64,000 nt of DNA. Source: Odiellus spinosus (lineage: Eukaryota > Arthropoda > Arachnida > Opiliones > Phalangiidae). Where the stretch lies: NCBI GenBank assembly GCA_963920705.1, contig OY987232.1, positions 15,005,726 to 15,069,725 on the forward strand. Reading direction: 5' to 3'. This document shows positions 54,996-63,950 of this stretch, piece after piece (within the stretch, counting starts at the first letter, position 1; the number at the start of each line of letters is the position of its first letter). The notes below the pieces were generated by a model, which did not search any database, was not told the DNA's origin, and was given only the letters and a program-made list of their open reading frames with translations. Position numbers and translations under genes: made by a program.

Positions 54996-55306
54996 CTGCA
55001 AGAATTGTATCTTTAAGTAACGTTTTTACTGATTGGAGATAAGGGACTACAATCGTAGTTTATCTAATAGGACAGTAAAGCCTATTATCCGAGTCACCAT
55101 ATGGCCTACAGAGTGCCCACCCGCTTCCGCGAGAGGCGGGGTACTGGGGAAAGAGGTAAGATTCAGTTCAGAAGACTGGGAAATAAAATCATTCCTAAAC
55201 AATGATTATCACCAGAAAAACTGAGACCTCTCGATTCCCCCTCCTCCTACTTCGACAAATACTTTTGCCTAAGCAAATTTGCAATTTTTGCCAAAAATCT
55301 ACGAAC
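54996..55306 (-). other. Putative intron 1 of the mucin-like gene
   Basis: The acceptor side reads TTACTTAAAG...TTCTTGCAG on the minus strand and is convincing. The donor proposed here, CTTG|GTTCGT, is weak. The splice joins phase 1 to phase 1 and restores a glycine codon. Alternative donors within exon 1 (CAAC|GTATCC or AAAA|GTGGAT) would also keep the frame, so the exact 5' boundary is uncertain. In-frame stops on both sides of the junction (55,299-55,301 and 55,060-55,062) make some splice necessary if the two exons belong together. Confidence 0.4.
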
Positions 55307-55469
55307 CAAGTATATTTAGGATACGTTGAATTCTTCTTCTGAGTGGATTTTCGTTTGTTTCGCGACATCCACTTTTAGATCTAACACTTGACTGAATCGC
55401 GATGATTATGCAAATGCATAAACAAATTATAAGAGCAAAAATCCGACGAGACTTAGGCCTAGAAGCCAT
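55307..55469 (-). CDS. Putative first coding exon of the mucin-like gene: signal peptide or signal anchor
   Basis: Minus-strand ATG at 55,469-55,467 in good context (AAAAAAATGGCT) opens a 54-codon segment. It has a basic N-region (MASRPKSRR), a hydrophobic core of about 16 residues (IFALIICLCICIIIAI) and then a polar QSS, as expected for a signal peptide or type II anchor. A Cys/Arg-rich stretch (GCRETNENPLRRRIQ) follows. It lies 311 nt upstream of the main exon on the same strand and joins in phase with it. That placement is what a secreted mucin needs, but the donor is weak and no transcript evidence is available, so this could be a chance ORF. Confidence 0.5.
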
Positions 55470-55547
55470 TTTTTTGGGGAAAAAAAACTTAAGCCTAAAA
55501 CAGAGTTTGAAACTAAATTGAACAAAAAACGCGAGATTTGAATATGT

Positions 55548-55600
55548 CACGTGATTTCATCGCGCGTGATTAGACTTTGATTAAAATATAAATCCACGTG
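55548..55600 (-). promoter_or_regulatory. Possible core promoter of the mucin-like gene (TATA-like box and two E-boxes)
   Basis: The minus strand has TTTATATTTTAA at 55,592-55,581, about 115 bp upstream of the putative ATG. CACGTG palindromes at 55,595-55,600 and 55,548-55,553 flank it. The spacing suits a TATA promoter with a short leader. All three are short motifs in AT-rich DNA and could be chance. Confidence 0.3.
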
Positions 55601-55785
55601 ATCTAAACTCGTAGCTTTATCCTCGGAAAACAAAGAGGATTAATGATGGTTGTATTTTAAGTGACACTGAAATGTTCAAATATCAATCCAACTAAGGCAA
55701 CTTTGGGAATACCGTATTTGGTGAACGACAATGCTTTGCGTGAATGCGCGGATTAGGCTTTTATATCCCCACTAAAATAATTAAT
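55601..55785. other. Intergenic DNA between promoter region and hAT-like element
   Basis: AT-rich sequence without a credible ORF or RNA gene. It includes an extra ATCCCCAC near 55,765, a third copy of the octamer that also forms the target duplication of the adjacent element. Confidence 0.5.
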
Positions 55786-56713
55786 ATCCCCACCAGTCTG
55801 GGAAATAAGGGTGGTTTGCAGGTCAAAAACCAGTTTTTTAATTGCATGGACCAGTTTATTAATTCAAAATATGGGGGGTCAGTGGTCCCTGGGACCAGTT
55901 AATTCAATATTGTCATAAAAATTGATGGTGTGACCACATTATTAATTCAAGCTTTCCCAATTCCATAACAAAAATACCAAAAAACTATTTTCGACTCCAG
56001 AGCTTAACACTCCTAGTCCTAGCTTAGAGGGGGACTCGGTCAACGTTACCTTACACCTTGAGCAGAGAATTAAATGAGAATCCTAGCCTTTGGTAGTGGT
56101 GTTAGGTTAGATGGTAATAGATGATAATATAAAGTCTGACTACGTCCCAACCTTGAAAAAACGCAACATCTTCCGTAGAAACGGGTTCTATTTAACGGCT
56201 TTTTTTTGTAACTAGTTTTAAGGTTGGAAAAAGTATAGAAAATCCTATACTTTGTACCAGCCTTGAAAAAACGCTACATCTTCGATACAAACGGGTGCTC
56301 TTTAATGGCTATTTTATTCGTTTCCAAGATTATTTTATAGAAAGGCCTATTCATCATTGTGGTAGGAATACTGAGCTGATTTATTATTGATATTTAAATG
56401 TCTTAATTATATACTCGTTTTCAAGGGGAATTGACAATGACTACGAGAATAAACATTCATTGTTTATCAAATTGCCACAACAATGGTTGAATTGTAAACT
56501 CCTCATGATTCATGAACCGATTCAACGATCTATTACAGGGCAGGGTAAGAAACAAGTATACAACTAAATTTAGAATGTGACCAGTGAAATAATAATTAGG
56601 CCAAGGGTCACTGGTCCTAATGACCAGTTTCATAATAGGATATGGCAGGGTTCAGTGGTCCCAAGGACCAGTTCAAAAAAAAAAAAAAACTTATTTCCCA
56701 GATTGATCCCCAC
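55786..56713. mobile_element. Non-autonomous hAT-like DNA transposon with 8-bp target duplication
   Basis: The ends are CAGTCTGGGAAATAAG (55,794-55,809) and, in inverse orientation, CAATCTGGGAAATAAG (from 56,690-56,705), 15 of 16 bases identical. The octamer ATCCCCAC directly abuts both ends (55,786-55,793 and 56,706-56,713). An 8-bp duplication with ends beginning CA[AG] is characteristic of the hAT superfamily. The 912-bp interior lacks a transposase ORF. It holds subterminal GGTCC/GGACC-type short palindromes near both ends, a poly-A run near the right end, and a direct repeat starting CCTTGAAAAAACGC at 56,151 and 56,261. Confidence 0.65.
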
Positions 56714-57007
56714 TGAATATATTTAAGATAGGGGTTCATGAGGCATGCTGAGTTTGAATACTAAAAGAAGGAGATTATTAGTAAAACCAGGTTTGAAACG
56801 CTGCATGCACTGAATAATAAAAATGGGAATATTTCCGTCTCTGAGAAATGAACTAATTGGCTAACATCGTCTGCTCTATTTTGGAATTTTTGAGAAACTC
56901 ATTCAAGATTCATCTAATAATTGTAAAACGACATTTAAAATATCTCATTAATTTAGATCAAAATTAATTTTGTTATTACTCCGGTTGTTAAATTTCCAAC
57001 CAATATT

Positions 57008-58447
57008 ATGAATAAGCGAGAATCTGACCTTTATTTTTACAAATGTAAATATTGTGATTTTATTACTAAATATAAAAGGTCACTAGTAAACCACAGGTTT
57101 CAACATAGCGAGGAAAAGCCACTGAAATGTGACTTATGTGACTATTCATGTATTGCTCGGGAATCAATGAAAACCCACAAACTACGTCATTCTGGCATGA
57201 AACCTTATCACTGCCGCGAGTGTAAAAAGAGCTTTTACACACAAACGCACTTGTCTGAGCACAACAAATGTGTTCACGATAAAAAGTTCAAGTGTACAAA
57301 ATGCGATTTTAAGTCTGGCACTAAGAGTTATTTGGAAGTGCACTCTTTAAGTCACACGGGAGAAAAGCCATTCGTCTGTAAATTGTGCGGGGCTCGATTC
57401 CGGCAAAATTCAAGCTTAAACAATCACGTCAAATCACACGGGGGAAAGCGCGATTACAAATGCGACCTTTGCCATAAGGGATTTATTACTCCGAATTCAT
57501 TATGGTATCACAAGAAGACCCACCTTTCCATCAAACCACTGAAATGTGACTTATGTGATTATTCATGTATTGCTCAGGAAGAAATGAAAACCCACAAACT
57601 ACGTCATTCTGGCACGAAACCCTACCATTGTCGCAAGTGTAATAAGAGATTTTACTCGCGTAGAATCTTGGTCAGACACAACACGATGGTTCACGGTAAA
57701 AAGTGTGTGAAATGCGATAAGGTTGGCACTAAGAAATGTTTAATTCACATGGGGGAGAAGCCCTTCGTCTGTAAAGAGTGCGGGGCTCAATTCCGGCTAA
57801 AATCTGCTCTAAACTCTCACGCAAAATGGCACGGGGGAAAGGAAGATTTCAAATGCGACCAATGCGCATATTGTACCAGAAACTCATCGCATTTGAAGTA
57901 TCACATCGCGAAACATCTTGAGGCGAGCTATCGTTTCAAATGTGATAAATGCAATTATCCAGCCAAGTCTCAAAAGGCTATTGTTTTGCACAAGACTAAT
58001 TATCACTTGAATAGTCCTAGTTTAAAATCTAGTCAAGTACGTAAACAACTAAAAAAGGCTACCATTTCAAAGAAAACGAGGCAAAATAGTTCAGAGTCTG
58101 ATGTCAATGACCCGATAGATCATTTGCCCCAAGAATCTGATAACTGCGAATCTCAACCAATACAAATAAAACTTGAAACTAATTCAATTTGCGAGAAACT
58201 TGATATTGACAAGGAATATGCAAACAACAATGTAACTGGAGGGTTACCAATAAAACCGGAAACTAATTCAATAAATTCAAGTAATGAAGATCAAAGTACA
58301 AATATAATTGATTCTTGTAAAGAAAATTTACCGCGTTGTTTGATTATTTTAACCAAACTGGAACATATGAATAATTTCAGCGGATTTTATTATTTTAGAC
58401 TAAAAGAAGCTCCCAATCTTTACGATGTTGTGCGAGTCAATTTATAA
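57008..58447 (+). CDS. C2H2 zinc-finger protein, about 12 fingers, apparently intronless
   Basis: 479 residues. Fingers start at residues 13, 41, 69, 96, 124, 152, 180, 208, 233 (degenerate), 255, 283 and 312, most joined by H[TS]GxKP-like or HGGK linkers. Tandem C2H2 fingers bind DNA, so a nuclear sequence-specific regulator is likely. Fingers 2-6 and 7-11 are a duplicated block (shared KCDLCDYSCIA, MKTHKLRHSG and GEKPFVCK). Finger 9 lacks about eight residues and the normal CCHH spacing. The C-terminal 145 residues are polar without a recognisable domain but contain two psi-K-x-E sites (IKLE, IKPE), possible SUMO acceptors. The ATG is the first after an in-frame TAG at 56,954. No effector domain such as BTB, KRAB or ZAD is seen. 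Confidence 0.88.
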   Translation: MNKRESDLYFYKCKYCDFITKYKRSLVNHRFQHSEEKPLKCDLCDYSCIARESMKTHKLRHSGMKPYHCRECKKSFYTQTHLSEHNKCVHDKKFKCTKCDFKSGTKSYLEVHSLSHTGEKPFVCKLCGARFRQNSSLNNHVKSHGGKRDYKCDLCHKGFITPNSLWYHKKTHLSIKPLKCDLCDYSCIAQEEMKTHKLRHSGTKPYHCRKCNKRFYSRRILVRHNTMVHGKKCVKCDKVGTKKCLIHMGEKPFVCKECGAQFRLKSALNSHAKWHGGKEDFKCDQCAYCTRNSSHLKYHIAKHLEASYRFKCDKCNYPAKSQKAIVLHKTNYHLNSPSLKSSQVRKQLKKATISKKTRQNSSESDVNDPIDHLPQESDNCESQPIQIKLETNSICEKLDIDKEYANNNVTGGLPIKPETNSINSSNEDQSTNIIDSCKENLPRCLIILTKLEHMNNFSGFYYFRLKEAPNLYDVVRVNL

Positions 58448-58794
58448 TTATTTGATTGTATTTTTTGAAAAAAAAAATATATATTTGTAAAAATTTTCAT
58501 CCCTTATTGTCATTAATATTGTGGGGTTTTCCGTATGGTGGGTAAAAAACCAATCTCATACATTTACGGAACCATACTGGGTTCTATTAACACTAGGAAC
58601 GCTCTTCTTTCCAATAGATGCAACCAGCCCATTTCTTCTTTAAATTTACCTTGCTGATCTAGGCTTAATTATACACGCATAATTCCTAATTAACTCTTTA
58701 GTTCTCTTATATAATACTAACAGCAAATTTGGATTCCGGGTTAAAGGATTTCATATAGCATTTGTGATTTATAACATATCCCATTGAGGACAAA
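58448..58794. other. 3' flank of the zinc-finger gene
   Basis: AT-rich, no ORF. A poly-A/AATATATA stretch at about 58,467-58,485 may hold a variant polyadenylation signal; no AATAAA was seen close to the stop codon. Confidence 0.4.
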
Positions 58795-59347
58795 TTGAAG
58801 AATAGGTCCCGGTAGCCAAAATTAAAAATAAAATACTTTTTCTAAAAGAGAAAAATGCGAGAAAAATTATGGTGTAAAAATTATTTGGGGCCGACAATTA
58901 TTAACAAAGATATGGACGTTTCAATTTCCCCGTGTTGCGCCATCGTGGTGCAAGGGAGGAAACGGCGGTAGACAGAGGGATACGGCTAGGAGAAAGGGGA
59001 GGGGGGTTTGACGGTGAAGGTTGGTGGTCGAAGCTTACTTTAAAGGGTAGGTGACTTGATATTTGAAATTAGAAAATGTTTTTTTGTTTTTTTCCAAAAA
59101 AAATATTTTTAGGTTAGGTTCGGTTCGGTTCGGTTAGGTTATTCCAAAATTTGTCTCCTTTCCTTTAAAATAATCCTTCGTTATTTTTACGAACCTTGGC
59201 GGTATCCCTCTAATCTACCGCCGTTTCCTCCCTTGAAACGCGATGGCGCAAAACGGGAAAATGGCAAATTTGAAACGTACATATCTTTGTTGATAATTGT
59301 CGGCCCCAAATAATTTTGACACCATAATTTTTCTCGCATTTTTCTCT

Positions 59348-59387
<40 letters not shown>

Positions 59388-59407
59388 TACCGGGACCTAT
59401 TCTTCAA
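58795..59407. mobile_element. Foldback/MITE-like element with inverted arms of about 200 bp
   Basis: The left arm starts TTGAAGAATAGGTCCC and runs to about 58,990. Its inverse copy ends GGGACCTATTCTTCAA and spans about 59,195-59,407. The arms share GGCCGACAATTAT, ACCGCCGTTTCCTCCC and TTTCTCGCATTTTTCTC segments with scattered mismatches. The right arm carries an A-run of about 30 bases. The middle (about 200 bp) has no ORF and contains a TTAGG/TTCGG tract. Target duplications could not be fixed. Confidence 0.7.
59109..59140 (+). repeat. TTAGG/TTCGG pentanucleotide tract
   Basis: Six consecutive pentamers alternate between GGTTA and GGTTC type. TTAGG is the arthropod telomeric unit, but this is a short interstitial tract inside a foldback element. 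Confidence 0.75.
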
Positions 59408-60110
59408 AACTCCCTTTGATTGATAGCCTCCAATTACATTGTTATGACGGAGTAATTTGGTCGGGATTTAACTGGCCCTCAAATGAGGGGTCCGACACTC
59501 TTGAATTCGCTGTACACCGGAGTTCAGCTTTGAGAAAGGATTGAGTTCAAACTCTTATGAACTCTGAGTTCAGCTTTGATAGTGCAAAGAGTTCAATAAT
59601 TTTGTACACCTGAGTTCGCGAGTGCCTCCCCCCTTGCCCTCAACTCAATGAAGATACAAAGTTTGAACTTTGACGAAGCCACGTTTAACAATATTACAAT
59701 AAAAATTTACTGAATTACCTTTGAAGATGTTACTTTAGTCAACGTCTACCTCAGATGATAAAAGTTCGACTTTCAAATATTTTTGTTGTTGTAGAAAACC
59801 TTTTTTTTTTCTGTTGATGAGCTAGGGCTAATTGCCTCAGCCTCACACTTCCATTATTAAACTCGCTTAGTAGTTTCGCCATAAATTGGCGCGCTTCGCG
59901 GATAACGCGTCTTGGGTAAAAGGTGTGAACAAAAATAGAACTCTGTGAGCTATTCGGTATTCGCAAATTGTTCTTCGCATAATAAATTATCTGGCATCTA
60001 ACTTAACAATAGTTCACGACTAATTAACTCATACCCATAATTTTCTAGCCTTCCTTTTGATTAGGCTTAACGTAAGGGAAACCCACGACCGGGATGCGAA
60101 AATGGCGCAT
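59408..60110. other. Intergenic DNA, no credible gene
   Basis: Contains two diverged copies of a GAGTTCAGCTTTGA-type segment (59,521 and 59,567) flanked by TACACC[GT]GAGTTC words, suggesting a degraded short repeat. A 71-codon minus-strand frame at 59,751-59,966 has no similarity I recognise. Confidence 0.4.
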
Positions 60111-60119
60111 TGCTACGTT

Positions 60120-60432
60120 GTCAAAGCCAAGGAGGATCAGACAAGGAGAGGAAAAGTGGGGCTGCGTTGAGTTAGAGAGAGAAGAGCCAATCTCCCACTC
60201 GGGTGGAAAGGGGGATAGGAAATTCTCGAGGTAAACTGTTGTCACGTGGTCACTAGCGTCGTCGACTACTCAAAGCTGATAAAGGAAAAAGGATCAGTTT
60301 TACCCACGTGACAAAAATTTACAACGAAACGTCTCTACCCCCGTTCTCCCAGAGTGGGAGTTTAGGCCGACGCAGTAGGAACCGCGCCGTCCCCACTTTT
60401 CCTCTCCTTGTCTTATCCTTCTTGTCAAAGCG
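60120..60432. repeat. Imperfect inverted repeat (foldback), arms of about 120 bp
   Basis: AGACAAGGAGAGGAAAAGTG at about 60,139 is inverted at about 60,391-60,410. The arms also share a CTCCCACT segment and a TTGTCACGTGG segment nearer the centre, with a loop of about 60 bp around 60,250-60,300. No ORF of note inside. Consistent with a MITE or an old inverted duplication. Confidence 0.6.
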
Positions 60433-61022
60433 AATATTCGAACTGATTTAAAAGAAAGCAAGGTGAGGAGCCGGAAACACAAAAATTTCGAACTTATCCC
60501 GCGTTTTTCTTTACCGGGTCTATGTTCTTGGGTATTCGGGGTATATTTTGCAGGTTACACTCTGCGGGCGATTTTGAAGGTAGTTGCCTCCCGCCCGCAG
60601 GGTTTTATTTTTTATTACATAATCGTTTGTGTAAATGCGTGTACGTCACGAAAACTGTTTGTTTAATGAATTGTTCCTAACTTATTACAGGAAAGTAATT
60701 GACGCCTTATACTCTATGTAAATGTAAGCTATCTTAATGGTACCCCATTGATTCGAGAGTGCTACACCCTATTAGGTAACCATTCGAATACATAGTTTTC
60801 TATCGAAAACTGCTAAATTCCTAATTCCCTCTTTCTTATAAACCTTTTTCCGCGCCAAAACGCGGGAGGGTAAAGAGATTTTTGGGCAGGAACGGAACTA
60901 TGAACAAGTCACTATACAATGTCCTTTAATTTTTCTAAATGTCCCATTTATTTTTATTTTGAGAGGGAATCACTGGACTACTGTCAAGCGCAGAGATGGC
61001 GATGTATCAACCCCCTTTACAT
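60433..61022. other. Intergenic DNA, no credible gene
   Basis: A 67-codon plus frame at 60,463-60,666 starts inside the preceding foldback and shows no recognisable domain. Nothing else could be supported. Confidence 0.4.
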
Positions 61023-61438
61023 GTGTGATACCAGAGGTATATAATAACCCCCTTCGGGCAAAATCGACGAACAACAAGTGCCCGGCGTAAATCGCGGCGG
61101 ATCGACACACCGCTTTACTCCCAAAAAATAGTTACACCATTTTGAACCTCACTAAATTTTCCCTACGCACACTTCCGGAACTCGCGAGCTGAAGTCAACC
61201 TTCGACTCCATTTTAACAGACAGCCTGACTCCTGAGACAGGAAGTTCTAAACACAAATCGAGCCGTCTTGTTTATACAAAGACCATTTACTAGAGTAGCG
61301 ACATTGAGAAGTCCAGCGCGAGCTAGTGGCCTAGATAGTCAGCAGCGGGCTCTTGTTGTTCGTGATTTTTAGCATTGGTAGTATAAGGGCTTTCATACTT
61401 CCCCCCGAAGGGGATTATTATATACCTCTGATGATACA
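61023..61438. mobile_element. Short inverted-repeat element (MITE candidate), about 415 bp
   Basis: AGAGGTATATAATAA followed by CCCCTTCGGG-type sequence at 61,033-61,058 is matched in inverse orientation at about 61,405-61,429 (GAAGGGGATTATTATATACC). A second inner pair, ACGAACAACAAG at 61,067 and CTTGTTGTTCGT at 61,352, extends the symmetry. No coding capacity. Target duplication not identified. Confidence 0.55.
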
Positions 61439-61824
61439 GATGGTTGACTACCCCTTTCCTACGATCGAAATGGTCAATTCAATTCTTACTAGTTCAACTA
61501 TTTTATAATTCGAATAAAGCCCATTCCGAGTAATTTACAAGGACGTGTTCGAAATCACGATCCCAATTTAGATAGGGGCAACAATAATCAATAAAATGAG
61601 TTTTTTTTACTCCAAATCTTTAGGCATTTTTTATTTGTTTAGCCAATAAAAATGGGAATAAAAATATAATCAATTCAACGTCATATTTTTTTAGTAATTT
61701 TCACAAAACGCAAAACCATTTCCAGCGATTAGCATAAATTTGTACATTAACGTAGAGAATATTGAGACGTGTTAGTCAGGTTTCATTTATATTAAAGATT
61801 TAAGTTGTAGAAGAATTTCTAACT
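61439..61824. other. Upstream region of the ankyrin-repeat gene
   Basis: AT-rich, no ORF. Presumably contains the promoter and 5' leader of the ankyrin gene, but no distinct element was recognised. Confidence 0.4.
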
Positions 61825-61983
61825 ATGTCGCGTGGCAAGTTGGTAGAACTATGGAATGGGGCCGAAGTGAATCGAGAGGACAATTACGGCAATACCCCTC
61901 TTCATTGGGCAGCCAAGTATGGTCACTGTGACCCTCTCGTTACTCTCATCGAAAGGGGAGCTAATGTTAATGCTATCAATAAA
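61825..61983 (+). CDS. Ankyrin-repeat protein, exon 1
   Basis: ATG at 61,825 opens MSRGKLVELWNG followed by one complete ankyrin repeat (NYGNTPLHWAAKYGH ... LIERGANVNAINK). The exon ends AATAAA|GTGAGT, a good donor, after a complete codon (phase 0). The repeat motif TPLHxAA and the terminal ANVNA are diagnostic of ankyrin repeats, which mediate protein-protein contacts. It continues at 63,165. Confidence 0.85.
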
Positions 61984-63164
61984 GTGAGTTTTCCAATAAT
62001 TTGGTTTAATTTTTAGTTAAAAACTTAAAGTCAGGCCGTCACCATTTTTTTCCAAGACCAATGGATAACATATTATTTTTTTGACGCTAAATTTGACGTT
62101 AGTGCGTTTTGAACTAATTAGGTCCTGGTGAGTTAGGAAATCTATAGCTTACGACTGTTGATGAAAACCTTATTTAAAAATTACAATTTTTTACGAAAAA
62201 TCCCATGGACTATCGAAGATTTCAATGTTAGCCACACCCCCAAAAGCGGTGTAGGCTATTATAATGTGCTTGGCTGTTGTAATAGTAGTAGCAGAAGCCG
62301 ATGAAACCCTCCTTTGAAGTCTACTACTCCAATGTTCCATATAGCGCTCCTCTCTGTATGGGTAAAATTCACAATTTTACGAGTTAGAAGGGGTCCTACT
62401 TCATCCCCCCCCCCTGTCTACGGAAAATTGGAAATTCTCTCTCTCCACAAACGACGACGTTTTTTGGACGAACTCCAAGGCTGCTAGAGATATTCGCTCA
62501 ACGAACTCCCGCTCCGAAAACATCTACCGTTAGGAGGCGTACGAATCGCGCCTTTTGAGAATAACCCATACAGAGAGGGGTAGACAAGACTCGGGAGTAA
62601 TAGACTTCAAAGGAGGGTTTCATCGGCTTCTGGTAGTAGTAGTATGTGGTAAAGACGAAACGAAAATGACGATAGATTTTCGTTGCCGCTGGAGGTCACT
62701 ACATACTGAAGAAGTCGCCTTTAAGGGGGAGTAGGCTATTATAATATACTTGGGCTGTAGTAGTAGTAGTAGTAGTGTTTGTTTAAACAAAGAAGGAAAC
62801 ACATTTTTGCTAAAGGAAGGTATATTATACGTGGAATTTTCAAACAAGACAGACGTTCACTGGGAATGCTTACGTCTATGGAGACGCTATTCTAGGAAAA
62901 CTTTTCGGAATGGAGGGTGTCCATCGTAATTGGGTAATAATTGAAATGTAATTTGGTGTATGACAGGATTGGACTTTGAGAATGATTTAGAGTATGGGTT
63001 TTGGCGCGAGTGACTTAGGAACGAATGGTGATAACACTAAAGCGTCAAAGGGCTCTCGGGGTGTGTCTCCTTATGGACTTAACCATCTTGTTTTTATAGC
63101 GTCTGAAACATTACAGCCTCATGCGCTATTCCGAAAGTGTTTAATATGTTCAGTTTATCTATAG
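61984..63164 (+). other. Intron 1 of the ankyrin gene, with repeat insertions
   Basis: GTGAGT donor and TTCAGTTTATCTATAG acceptor, both phase 0, 1,181 bp. The interior holds a foldback (62,293-62,631), a direct repeat of GTAGGCTATTATAAT (62,251 and 62,731), and GTA trinucleotide runs near 62,756-62,776. Confidence 0.8.
62293..62631. repeat. Foldback inverted repeat within the ankyrin intron
   Basis: AGAAGCCGATGAAACCCTCC at 62,293 is matched by its inverse complement ending at 62,631, a near-perfect 38-bp outer arm. CTCTCTGTATGGGTA at 62,350 is matched inversely at 62,562-62,577. Likely a MITE. Confidence 0.65.
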
Positions 63165-63603
63165 GTTGGCCAAACGCCGTTACATATGGCGTGCCAGAAT
63201 GGGCATAAACTTATAATTAGCGTCCTACTTAAATCTCAAGCTCATTTGGAAGCTGTTACGATCGAAGGCATGACGGCATTGCACTTGGCTTGTTACTATG
63301 ACAACGAAGACGCCGCGATAACGTTGGTTGAAAATGGTGCCAATATTCGTGCCTTGGACAAAGAAAAATGGACCCCCTTACACTTCAGTTCATTAAACTG
63401 CAACAAACAAGTGGTAAGGTGGCTACTGCGTCACGGTGCTCGTGTCAACTTCGCTAGCGATGACGGAGGGACCCCGTTACATCGGGTTGCTGGTATGAAT
63501 TCCGCGACACGACATAAGTTGGAAGGCGTCCAATCACCGGCCCTACAACTCCGTCCAAACGAATCAAATAAGGATAGGAATGACGTCACGCGTATTCTTA
63601 TTG
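63165..63603 (+). CDS. Ankyrin-repeat protein, exon 2 (gene continues beyond the window)
   Basis: After the CTATAG acceptor the frame reads VGQTPLHMACQNGH and joins exon 1 in phase, completing the second repeat. Third and fourth repeats begin EGMTALHLACYY and EKWTPLHFSS. A fifth begins DGGTPLHRVAG and is interrupted by an insertion of about 28 polar residues (NSATRHKLEGVQSP... to NKDRND) before VTRILIG. The proposed end is ATTG|GTAAAT (phase 1); unspliced, the frame stops at 63,633-63,635 after nine more residues. The repeat is incomplete at this point, which favours splicing to another exon beyond or near the right edge. Confidence 0.82.
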
Positions 63604-63950
63604 GTAAATATAATTGCGTTTTTTTGCCACGTTGAGAATGGAGGTCACGTGTGTTACGCGTTGAAACCACTAGCTACTAGTTTTCCCACGGTTTCCCCTC
63701 GTTATGGTGGTACATTACGCGTAACTAGTTTGGCGCAGGTCGTCAACTCGTCGTCTATTGGTAAGAGTTGAGAATCCGTGACCACGTGATATGCGTAGCC
63801 AAGGCAACTCTATGGGCGTGAGTGTTATCTCCCTGCACCAAACTTGAGATCTAAGAACAGGCAGTCCAACTCTCCATGGAGATTTCAAACAAGTTTTTCC
63901 CACACTTTTACTGTTTGTAGATTAACCATTTAGTCTAAACGGTCTACCCC
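63604..63950 (+). other. Likely intron 2 of the ankyrin gene (incomplete)
   Basis: Begins GTAAATATAA. No further ankyrin-like exon is recognisable before the window ends; short frames here lack any repeat signature. Confidence 0.5.

Noticed and set aside
59109..59140. True telomere or telomere fusion
   Set aside because: Only six pentamers, mixed GGTTA/GGTTC, embedded in a transposon-like inverted repeat with ordinary sequence on both sides.
59751..59966. 71-codon minus ORF
   Set aside because: No recognisable domain, no paired splice sites noted and AT-rich intergenic context; most likely chance.
60463..60666. 67-codon plus ORF with hydrophobic stretches
   Set aside because: Overlaps the edge of a foldback repeat and shows no domain or expression signal.
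62620..62847. 75-codon minus ORF
   Set aside because: Composed of GTA microsatellite and foldback sequence inside the ankyrin intron.
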